Shown in pieces: positions 45,894-56,439 of a stretch of 64,000 nt of DNA. The position numbers were made by a program, and so were the translations under genes. Each line of letters opens with the position of its first letter. Position 1 is the first letter of the stretch. The notes under the pieces are model-generated. The model ran no database searches. It was not told the DNA's origin and worked only from the letters and a program-made list of their open reading frames with translations. Origin of the DNA: Macrosoma leucophasiata (taxonomy: Eukaryota > Arthropoda > Insecta > Lepidoptera > Hedylidae); assembly GCA_036365455.1 (NCBI GenBank), contig JAWQUS010000010.1:16066501-16130500 (forward strand), read 5' to 3'.

Positions 45894-47880
45894 TACAACC
45901 GAATGTATATAAAGGTGTAGCTTTAATAACGTAACGTTAGAAACTTTCCGCGTCTACCCAGCCGTCTCCTGTCTGAGACTGATATCTGTTCCGCATGACA
46001 ACATCACGCGGCTTGCGACCCATCGTCTTGCCTCACTGCGTATGGCCTGAGTGAATGTGTATTCAGCGGCGAGCGGAGATAAGAGATGAACACGCATAGT
46101 TATGCATTGAAATTATGTTCGAACATGTCCATGGATGGACTGGAGTATTCACCTGCTATGAACGTGGATCGTTTGCTATATCTGTCACATACTAAACCCA
46201 CCGCGTCGCTCCTGATATTTGTTTGGGCCGCTCCGCTTGAGCGCCCACTTACATCATACGCTTATGATTTGAAATTAACACGATGGAATTCGTTTCCGAT
46301 ATATGATTACAGGGAACGGAATTGATGTTAATAGTGTTTTTTTTTTTCATAAATTTCTCCTAGGCTCTTTGAAATGTGAATTAATTTATTATAGCTAAGT
46401 CCTTGCGCTAAATAGTGAATTAAAGTAAGTTATCCAACAAGAAATATTGCACATCGACGTTACGAAAGAGACTTCGGCGTATTTCGAGTCTGTAGAGCGC
46501 TTTCGCACCTTACCTGTTTGACATTTGTCGACCATTTTGATCAAGTTTTACGAGCTTTACTTACGAAGTGGAAACTAGCCGATTTCCTCTTTCGTAGGCT
46601 CGATATGCAGTATTTATTGTTAGGTACAGTATAATAGATTCAACAGGACATTTTCAAGTGGTTTCGATAACTTAGTACATGCTATGAAAGCAGGACGTTG
46701 GTGAGAGCAGATGAAACTGGCGGCCGTAGGGTTCGGCTCGAAGCATGTAATTTAAAACGCGATCGCATTGTTTACGCAAGTATTGGATCGTCTATGACGA
46801 CGAACGTAATTCCTTGTCTATGTAATATTTTGAACAAATAATTGTTTTAAACCTTACTATGTTTTACGATAAGTATGTACACATAACGTTTGTAAATGCA
46901 CAAAGACCCACTTAACGTTAGATCTTCTATCATCGAATGCCTTATATTTTTTAAGTACAAAAAATATAAATCTATTATTGTTGAAGTGATGTTCTTTAAA
47001 ATATATTAGCATTGCAGTTTTCGAACATTACGGTTCTCTTTAAATATTATTTAAATTATGATAATACTTAATGAACAAGAGGTGTTGTGGAATTGTTGGA
47101 ATAGTATTAACCTACATTTTAAAGTAAACTTGGGAAGACGGAGCGAGATGGGCATTTTGTTTATTGTATATACACACGTTTTCTGATGATCGAACTTACT
47201 AATAAATACTACATTCAATTAACATTTGTATTTGATGACAATGTAAATATGGTTTTTAACGAAACTTATAAAATATAATTAATGATGATGTTACCAGAAA
47301 TCCGTAAGAAATAAATGGAAATACAACTTAAATTGTAATTCAATCGAAGTTGTAATTTCCATCATCTGTGCTCAAACATTATTTATTATTTAAACTTCTT
47401 TAAATAATGTTGTTTTACAGATTTTACTTTTAAATATAATTTATTATTGAATTTCACAGATTTGCACACGCCATTTATTGAGCGTTTTATATACTTATCT
47501 ACATGTTGTGTAATATTAATATTTTCCAAATGTATAATTATGTACTTTCTTATTAAGGTAATTAACTACTTTATGACCATATACATATACGTACATAAAT
47601 GTAAAATCGGAGATCTCCTTGTATCGAAATGGAGTGTGCAAGGTCTTGATGTGTATCGGCAGTATCACCAAGAATTAATGTTATAAAATTATTTTGTATC
47701 ACTTTTTGGTGTATTGATGCTTTAAGTGTTGTGCAATGTGAAGAGGGCAGACAAACATTGGTTGCTTGAGGCTCGTTCGCTACATTACAGGATCTGCTCA
47801 AATGTTTTGCTGCGTACACACTGTTTTGCAACTATATTTATTATTTTAATAAAGTATTTTACAAAATTGTCTACATTATT
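45894..47880 (+). other. Probable long 3' UTR of the elongase gene
   Basis: About 2 kb after the stop codon contain none of the repeat families that crowd the introns, which suggests a transcribed and constrained UTR. A canonical AATAAA lies at 47848-47853, and a Pumilio-type TGTAAATA at 47242-47249. The ORFs in this stretch have no recognisable protein. Transcript ends cannot be proven without RNA data. Confidence 0.55.
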
Positions 47881-48065
47881 TTCCTGTGTTATCTATTTTT
47901 TTTATCATGATGGTTAGAAACAAACATTCAGAGGATCCTATTAAAAGTACTACATCATTATACACATCTACATAAAAACTAAAGTGTTAATTGGTGATTT
48001 GTTCAGTAATTCAGTACCAACAATACAGCTGCTTAGAATAGTCAAATTAGATGGTTAGCGTCGGC
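47881..48065. other. Short intergenic stretch
   Basis: No feature recognised between the putative polyadenylation region and repeat R. Confidence 0.3.
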
Positions 48066-48287
48066 ATGATCGCCGCCGCGACCGGTGACACACCGCGGAC
48101 ACTGCCTAAATTCCATACAAACGCTTAATTTGGTCTCTATTACACAGACATCAATCAGTATATATCGTATATTTACACGTGCACCTGTGTGCGTAGCACG
48201 TACAAAATACCAACCGTCGCCTATAAGAGGGGAGGAGGCAGGGAAATCGGGCGGGACGTCGAAGTGTCCATTCTATACGTAGTATTA
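48066..48287 (-). repeat. Dispersed repeat R, copy 2
   Basis: The reverse complement matches 13374-13566 (GACGTCCCGCCCGATTTCCC; GTGCTACGCACACAGGTGCA). Extra GC-rich sequence at 48066-48100 is not in the other copy. Confidence 0.65.
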
Positions 48288-48333
48288 TTACATATTCTCT
48301 GCCGGTGGCCCGCGTTGCTTGCTCTATGGTTTT

Positions 48334-48777
48334 GCCTTGTCTACGAAATAATGATTTACTTTACGATTCCCATACAAATATTTTGAAGGTACGTAGGTAG
48401 GTATATAGATTTTTAATGTAATTGAAGTGGCAAACAAGCATGCAGTTCACATGGATGTTAAGTGATGACTACAGACAATAGACGGTAGACTCTAAGACCA
48501 AGGTCGAAATGCAGGTGCGTTACCACTCCTGAGGCCTAAGGTGTTATGCCTCTGTGCCGGAAATTACAGGGCCATACATTACCACCTGACCGGAATACGA
48601 TACTGCTGAACACATTTAGCGGCAAGTTTATTAGGTAATGCGGTGGTGCCTACCCCTGCGGGCTCTGTCATTGGAGCTCTACCACCAGTAAACATAAACT
48701 TTATTAACTTTAAAGTGGTAAGTCTTGGTTTGGGAATCATAAAGTAAATCATTATTAAGTTATTTCGTAGACAAGGC
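48334..48777. repeat. Foldback arms enclosing a family X copy
   Basis: GCCTTGTCTACGAAATAATG...GATTCCCA at 48334-48374 is inverted at 48731-48777 (TGGGAATCATAAAGTAAATC ... GTAGACAAGGC). The family X copy lies in the loop, so it probably inserted into an existing palindromic element. Confidence 0.7.
48411..48692 (-). repeat. Family X repeat, full length
   Basis: Tail at 48411, 5' boundary ACCACCAGTA at 48692, all internal blocks present. Confidence 0.88.
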
Positions 48778-49229
48778 CAATTCCCTACATAGCTACGCAA
48801 GTTTAAAACTATTCTTGAATGAAACATCTATACGAAAAACAATATTTGAACATAAAACCAGTTAAAAGACAAAGCCGGTTTAAAAAAACCAACGTGAGCT
48901 CCATACTTTATTATTTAATTAATTTGTTCAAGCAACATTATATAAATTTTTCTACAGATGTATAATTATGTTGCTTGAATAGTAAGCAGCAGGTAGCGCC
49001 TAGTGACAAGCTACAAGCAAGAAGACGGACACTTCGCATACATATAAGCATAGATTTATCATACGTCATATATATATAAGCGTCACTCTAGAGAGTGACA
49101 ATTTAAATTTAACTTCATTTGCTTAATTTAAGGCTTTATCATATAAATGGCCTATCAAAATTACACCTACAAATCGTATTAAACGTAAGCATTAGACCGT
49201 GTAGGCGTCGAAACAAAACGACTTTACCG
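48778..49229. other. Intergenic DNA, one small hairpin
   Basis: A ~50-nt hairpin at 48922-48972 pairs TTCAAGCAACATTATA with TATAATTATGTTGCTTGAA. No gene. Confidence 0.45.
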
Positions 49230-49495
49230 CCCACTTGTGGAGAATTCTTCCTCTAGTGCAGTTAGTCAACCGAATAATGGCTTCCAAACCGTTACATTAG
49301 AGCGATAGTAAATGCAATAACGCGGGGTGGGTAGCAAAGTCCCGCGATAAAACTACGTATACTGCGGTCGCCAATCCGCATGTCAAGCGTATCCGTCGTA
49401 GCGATTATGGTATATTCTCCCCTAAAGACGCAAAACATAGGGCATCTTTGGGAAAGGCTGGCCAGCCATGGACGTCTTTCGGCTGAAGTGCTTAG
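49230..49495 (+). repeat. LINE 3'-tail fragment (family T), copy 2
   Basis: Longer copy of 45117-45265: GAATTCTTCCTCTAGTGCAG ... GCAATAACGCGGGGTGGG ... CCAGCCATGGACGTCTTTCG. No ORF. Confidence 0.6.
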
Positions 49496-49535
49496 ACCAT
49501 GATATAGTAGCCACGAGAGTCCTGGTTTGTTCTAC

Positions 49536-49807
49536 ACTGGTGGTAGAGCTCCAGTGTAGGAGCTCGAGGTAGTAGGCACCACCGCATTACCTAATCTATC
49601 TGTCTCCAAGCCCAAGTGGTAGTGTTCAACACTATTATGTTCAGGTTAGATAGTAATGAATAGCCCCGTAATAACTATCACAGAGAACAACTAAGGCCTA
49701 GGTGGCAACGCATCTGCATTTTAACCTATGGTCTTCGTGTGGGTGTCTACAGGCTGCAGTCATTTTGAACTGCATGCTTGTTCCCCACCTTCGTTACATA
49801 AAAAAAT
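49536..49807 (+). repeat. Family X repeat
   Basis: ACTGGTGGTAGAGCTCCAGT to GTTACATAAAAAA, with a diverged middle; same 5' boundary as other copies. Confidence 0.85.
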
Positions 49808-49869
49808 AAACAAACTCTTCAGCTTTATAATATTAGTATAGATCATTAGTATGAATGTCTGGTAACTAA

Positions 49870-50014
49870 CCCCCTTATTCATAAACGTATTTTAACTAAA
49901 GTGTTTCTAATCTCCCCTTTGTCTTTTTCTATCCTGCACATTTGACAATGCAACTGACAAAGACAAAGCATTCTATAGCTAAAACGTATCTAATGTACGT
50001 TTATGAATAAGGGA
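49870..50014. mobile_element. MITE M, copy 2, intact ends
   Basis: TIRs CCCTTATTCATAAACGTA and TACGTTTATGAATAAGGG enclose ~110 bp nearly identical to 15511-15652. Flanking TA dinucleotides fit a Tc1/mariner-type MITE, but this is not decisive. Confidence 0.8.
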
Positions 50015-50371
50015 GTAAGTATTTAAATACATACGAATTCTAGCCTCAGTGGCAAGCATTGAAACCAACTTGTAACCCTTTTTATAGAAGTTCATAAGCT
50101 CCAGATCATTAATCACACGTGTGTTACATTCCCGTTTGCTACTTCACAAAAAAATTTACTCTATCAATCACCATGTTATTTCTTAATAGGTCTATTGTTA
50201 ACATACCATATAAAGCGTTTTATTATGATCAAAAAATATTTAAATGGTTAACAATTAATCGTCTTTTTTCTGGCTATTAGTTTCACAAGCTATTAAAATA
50301 ATTGTTGTCGTGTTTGAATTTTGATTAAGTAAATAGGTAATGCGGACCGAGTGTTGAGCATACGACCTTAA

Positions 50372-51349
50372 CACGTTGACTGCGCAGTTCAAAAATACAG
50401 TATTTCCACTGATGCGGTACAGGACCATATTGCTATGTACTAAATATATTTTTGGTGCGAAACATGGCTAATGTGTCCGGTACACAATCTTTTTTTAAAC
50501 CTGTATTTCTCGTTAAATTTTAAGTTATGGCAATTTTTTGACTTTTAACTATACCTTAAGACCTTCAATTGTATGTTTTTTTCTTGGTTGCAGAATTGGC
50601 TAAGTGATTTTTGATTTATCGATATAAACGTCTTACGGGACATACATGTCATGTAGCGCACCTAAAGAATCAAAATTTTCTAATTGTCGATGACCAAATA
50701 GTGATGTTAAAAAACAAAACAAATATTTATCGATGACATTTATATTTATTAAGTAAATGTATCTTCTGCTAAACCAATAGGACCCAGGAGATTTAGATTT
50801 TACTGAACGTGATGGAATTATTATATTATCTAAAGCTTTGATTTTCTTATCCGGAGAGAAATTATTTTCATTTTTGCTTATGTCGGATATGATATTACTG
50901 TCTTAAATTTTTTCGTCAAAAGAACTAGTCAACAATTTTCGAAAGCGCCTCATTATGAATTCAAAACGTACTTATCACGCAAAATAAAGCGCGGGCGAAC
51001 ATAATATTATCGATAACCGTTTAACGGTAATCAAGATCCACACTAACGTATAGTGCATCGCCGCTGGTGCGATACAGGACATAAATTTACATTCTGTATA
51101 CGTCCGGTAACGCACTGAACGCAAAGTGTTTTCGTTTAGTACATACAGGACCAAAATGCTATGTATCTTTTTTCTATGTCAATAAGATCAACTTGGAGTA
51201 TAAAGCAATAATATATATTTGTCTCCTTTCTACTCATAATACATCGTACTTAACACGAGTCCGCACGAGCGGAGAAACCTAATTATTGGCGTTCGCACCG
51301 CGGTGGAGTTCATAACCGGGAATATTTGTCCGGTAACGCGCTTAACGTG
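50372..51349. mobile_element. piggyBac-type element, 978 bp, TTAA duplication
   Basis: Flanked by TTAA at 50368-50371 and 51350-51353. The termini CACGTTGACTGCG (left) and CACGTTAAGCGCG (right, reverse complement) are similar. Subterminal motifs ACAGGACCATATTGCTATGT (50418) and ACAGGACCAAAATGCTATGT (51146) plus GTCCGGTAACGC (51103, 51329) repeat. A weakly open minus-strand frame around 50700-50890 could be a transposase remnant but no motif is visible. Confidence 0.75.
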
Positions 51350-51384
51350 TTAAACTGATTAAAGTCTTAATAAGTATTAATAAG

Positions 51385-51600
51385 AAATAGATATTGCAGA
51401 TTGACTTCAGCCTATAGGTATACATTCCGAGGCCTTAGATTTTTAGTTAGCATGCTAGAAATTACAGTGCCGTGAAGTGCCTACATCACCTTACGGGTAC
51501 AAGATTGCACTGAACCAGTGTCGTCCTTTAAACGGTTATTAGCCACATGTCATGCTTCACCTCATAAAATACGGCGTACGGCAGTTCCAAAGCCGAATAT
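51385..51600 (-). repeat. Very old family X remnant
   Basis: Weak collinearity with family X (GACTTCAGCCTATAGGTATA, AGAAATTACAGTGCCGTG, CAAGATTGCACTGAAC). Confidence 0.4.
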
Positions 51601-51845
51601 TTAAAGCGTGATCAGTACCTATGACAACTCGTAGGTAGGTACGTTACGCCCCCTCTTAACCAAAATGGGTCAACAATGACGTCAAGAGGTGATCAACATA
51701 AAATGAAAGCGTTTCAAATCTGTTGTCATTCAGTGGTCATTCATTTAAATGTGAATATTAGTACGTACATACCTACTAAATAATACATAAAATACAATTT
51801 TATGAAACAAATGGTTGACTTCTACTTAAATGAATCGCTCTTAGG

Positions 51846-52292
51846 GCGAGATTCACAGACCGCACTACGACTTTACTTTCTAGCAAAGTGCGCTTCGAAC
51901 TGTCAAAACCAGTGGTGGATTTTCAAATTTGCCGTTGGTAGGCTATTATTTTGCCGCCCCTATATTTTGATATCGTAATTTACAATCATATCAATAAGGT
52001 ATATTTTCTATCAATAAAATTTCAACTATATGTTTTATGCTTCATAATCCTGAAGTTGATGTAAGCAACTTCAAATCATTGGGAACTATGATCTGAGCCT
52101 TGATAATTTTAACAGTAATTTTGTAAATAGAAAATTATGAACTAATTCTGCCGCCTCTTAAAATTTGCCGCCCTAGGCTCCAGTCTACTCAGCCTGCTGG
52201 TAAATCCACCACTGGTCAAAACCCATACATTTCTGACATTTCTAAGCATACTTTGCTCATAGTAAAGTCGTAGTGCGGTTTGTGAATCTCGC
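51846..52292. mobile_element. TIR MITE with ~31-bp ends, host of a nested hAT MITE
   Basis: GCGAGATTCACAGACCGCAC at the left and, reverse-complemented, GCGAGATTCACAAACCGCAC at the right; the match runs on through TACGACTTTACT. Without the nested element the unit is about 134 bp. Confidence 0.8.
51910..52214. mobile_element. hAT MITE, 305 bp, perfect 8-bp TSD
   Basis: Ends CAGTGGTGGATTTTC ... GGTAAATCCACCACTG. The duplication GTCAAAAC is at 51902-51909 and 52215-52222. GCCGCCC blocks recur near both ends. No ORF. Confidence 0.92.
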
Positions 52293-53683
52293 ACATAATG
52301 TAACGACATCCATATGCCGTCATATAGAATTTAATCAAAGCACGATAGATATATATTTTTTGCATTTTACTATATGAATATATACCTATGTTTTATAGGT
52401 ATCATAACTAAATAGTTGAGATACATTATTCTTAAGGTATGTTTGAGAACCATAGGACGCTCATGAAACATGCGAGCATAGCCCACATCCCCACCGTATC
52501 CCAAATTCTGAAAAAAGGATCGTTATAAGGGAATGTTGACGGGAGAGGTAAGAGTTTTTAGCTAGAGAGCCCGGGCGACGTATTATTCCGAATTGGTGCG
52601 AAATAGGGAGTTTAGGTAGTGGTAGCGGGGGCGTTTGGTGAGTGATTTTTATTTTAAATATAAAATAGGTAACAATTATTTCATATAATATTTTAACTTA
52701 ATTAATTCATAATGCTAACTTTAAATTTACTGAAGGTTACCTTACCTATTTTATGTTATTTTACTTTTCTGGTTATTCTTTTATTTTGTGTGATTTTTAG
52801 GAAATGTGGCTTAAATTATATTATTTTTAGTTGTGTTACTATTCAAATAGAACTTTTAATATGAAGTACCACTTACAATATAATTTAGCTTTATTTTGTT
52901 TTGCGAACAGAAAGTAGATTCATTTATTTAAATTAAACGAAACCGGATAGGAATTCATAGGTAGTATAAATGCAATAGGGAAACCATAGGTCTTCCACTA
53001 GAAAATTATATTTTCAGATTAGGAAAAGGAGAAGTAGGCATTATAATACTTTGTACCCGTTTTAGTCACAATTCCACGCACAACGTATTAAGCATTCTTA
53101 ATTGAAACGTATCGTAGGTTACTATTATTCTCAGTTTGGAATTTTCAGGAATTTAAATATTAGAAAAGGCATTTGTGTATAGAAATAAATAGGTATAAAT
53201 TAGCGATCGAGTTATCTTCACGACGTAATGCGTATGCGCATTATCACCAACCAGCAGAGCGGGAGCCGTCGATTAACCGTGAGTTAATATTCAATAAATT
53301 GTCTGAATTTAGATTATTTTCTATACTCATTACAGTGTTCCGAATATATTAGATTATAGATGGATATTAGTGTTTTAAGGTGTTACACTACAGGCAGATA
53401 GACGTTCAATTGTGGTCATGTATTAGTGTCGTTATAATGTTAGATTACAGGAGAATATATTTTGATAGCATTACACTGTAGTGTAATACTGATAATATTA
53501 GAATATTGATAATATTAGGTTGAAGGCAGATGATATATTATAGGTAGATAATAATATTCTCTGATAAATTTGTATTACAGACAAACTGAATAAACTATAG
53601 GTAAATAATAGTGACTCAATAGCGTAACACTACAGAGAAATAATAATTGTTTAATAACGTTAGTATAAAATGCAGATATATAT
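52293..53683. other. Unassigned DNA leading into the AT-rich composite block
   Basis: No gene. The part 52436-52640 is GC-richer and unlike its flanks. From about 53200 the sequence takes on the recurrent phrases of the composite block (ATTACAG, GCAGATA, TAATATTAG). Confidence 0.35.
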
Positions 53684-53869
53684 ATTTTTTTATGTCATTA
53701 AGTTGACAGACAAGCAGACGGGCCACCTGATGGTAAGTGGTCACCGTCGCCTATGGACATTTGCAACAACAGGGGAGTTGCCAACGCGCTGCTAGCCCTG
53801 AAGGACTCTTTTGACGCCATTTTTGAAGAACCCCATATTGTAGCACCGAGGGAACACCTCAGAGGGAAG
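53684..53869 (-). repeat. CR1-type LINE 3'-end fragment
   Basis: Same 3' end as 5668-5870 (CAGACGGGCCACCTGATGG, CACCGTCGCCTATGGACATT). 5' truncated after ~185 bp, inserted in the composite block. Confidence 0.82.
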
Positions 53870-56439
53870 TAATAATATTAAAAATGACAAATTAACAAAA
53901 ATATTATATACAATACATTTAAGAAATACATAATTTATGTATGTAATTTCAGGAATGCATTGATGTTTACTAAGTAAACTGTTCGAGTCAATTACATTAG
54001 TAATAATATTGGTAAATTGTCAAATAAATAGGTGTATTTAGATTTCGAAAGAGCAGTAGATAATTTAATAATTATCTAGTAAAAGTCATACTCTATGTAT
54101 ATAATTTCAAGAACGTACAATTATATTCACACTGAAGTTTACTGAGTTATCTGTTCGATTCAGATAATATTAGTGCCAATGAGGAGTATTTTATATGTAT
54201 GTAAGGGATTACAGCTAAACTTCGATGTTCGTACATAAGTAAATGGTAAATGACGTTATTTCATCAGGATAGTTCACCTAGCTATTTGTGAGTAGTATTA
54301 ATGATACAGGATTCAATTTCCTGGATCAATAATAAAATTATCAAAAGTATTAAACAATGATAATATATGTTTGTATATACATGGAGCCTGTAATGTAGTA
54401 ATTAAATAGGGACTAATCAAATTCCTTTCCAGCATCTTCAAATAATGTATATCAAGGTATGTGTTAGGATAATTATCATTTTCAAATGTATATCGTTAAA
54501 TGCTAAATACGTGTGCATGTGTGTATTTCTATTGTCGTTATGTATTTAGGTAGGCGTTTGTATAAAATTGATCGATACGTACTTTATTAGGTAAAACCTT
54601 TAATGCTTCGTATTGCAATAGGCTTAATTAGGCGGTTTAATAATCCAATTAATAAATACGTTTATATACATACATAACACACTTGGCGTCATCTCTCTCT
54701 TTATTTACTATATAAAAGTTAGGATATTACATAAATACAAAGCACATATGGGTCATTATTAGATGTGATTTATCGTAGGGTAAAAGGTTGACAGGTTTGA
54801 AATGTTTTTGCTTATCGTTTAACATATTTTGTTAGTTCACAATCTTTAAGAGGTAGAGTGTGAGAAAGGTATTCGAAACTTAGAGAAACATAAAAGTATC
54901 CTTTCGAGTGTTTAAGGGTATTGCAAGCACAAGTGTTGACCTTATATAAGAAACTTAACACAACGATTCTGAATAAAAACTATAACGAACATTGTTTTCA
55001 GTATTATCAAGTGGGTCACTAATGTGAATTTTGTATAGATAATGGATTTAGAGTTGAACAAATCTCAAGTGTTCCTATTCGTCAAGTTAGACATGTGCAT
55101 TTTAACGCTACAAAAACAATTTTGGGTTTAGGATTACAAGTGCGTACATTTGGCCATCACTATCTTAATAATCTTTAGTTTGAAAAGCAATAAATTCCAT
55201 CTTTATTACTTTAGGGTCCGTACTTATAGATTTTGTTATTCATTTTAGGTAGGTACATGTTTCACCGTTTGGTTCTCAAGTTCTATTTTCCCATAAGCTT
55301 GGAGTAATTATATTATTTTAAATAGTTTTGTCTTAATTGACATATTCTTTATGTGTATTATTATAATCAGATAAATAGCATCGCAAAGCAAGGTGGCTGT
55401 TGCATAGCTGGAGTTATTGATCATATGACAATTGGGAACGTGTAGATTATATTAATACTACACAGTTAGTGCTGTATTGCATTCATATAAGATGAATATT
55501 ATTTAATTTGACAATGAAGCTGAAATTAATTAATACTTTAATGAAATATTACCGCATTAATGTTCAACATACATTATTTAAATTATTTTGAACATTTTGG
55601 TGTTTGTTTATATACATACTTTGTTACTGCGAGTAAGTAACTAGAATTAATCTAGCCTATAGACATTGTTAGTTAATTTATAGCGATGTTTTATCATTTA
55701 CTGACTTTGGTCTATAAACATTTACTAATTATTGACTGCAAGTGACTTTGCCTATGGACATCTATTTAGGATTGGATGTAGTCGTTTCGCCTATGGACAT
55801 CTAATGATAATAATCAATAGTTAGTGGACTACTGACATACATTGACATTAAAATCTGTCAACATCTTTAATGTACTTTTGTACAATTACATACTTTATTA
55901 CGAAATTGCCTATGAACATTTATCGAGTATGGACGTTTTAGTTGTCATTATTGAATTATGATATCTACAACAATATTATCGATTACTGACTCTGGATTAT
56001 AATGAACTTACCATTATCATTATTAACACAATACACGCATTACACGCCTGGTTTGTTGGGGCGTTGGACTCGTTCTTTCGCTACATCACTTCTGACATCC
56101 AGGACTGAAAGACACTCAACGTTGTCCCGCGGCTATGACAGTGCACTGGAGTTACTTATCACATAAAAAAAAAGTAGGGCCAAGCTTGAAAAACACTGTG
56201 GTGATGTATACTCCCTGGGGTGTATCTTGGTCTAGTGCGCTAGCAACTTATGTGGGTCGGCCTACACCATTAACTTGGGTACTATGGGTTGATTCCATCT
56301 ACACTCTTCTTTACTATCATCTGGACGTAGTAGTATCTACTTCAGAACAACCAACACTAAACATATTTTATAATAATCTGCTACTTATAGACATCTACAA
56401 AACTCATTTGAATCTAGAAACCTAATAAGGTTGTTGAAA

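Noticed and set aside
52436..53340. LTR of a retrotransposon driving the 53-59 kb block
   Set aside because: No second copy of the sequence is present downstream and no tRNA primer site or gag/pol frame was recognised.
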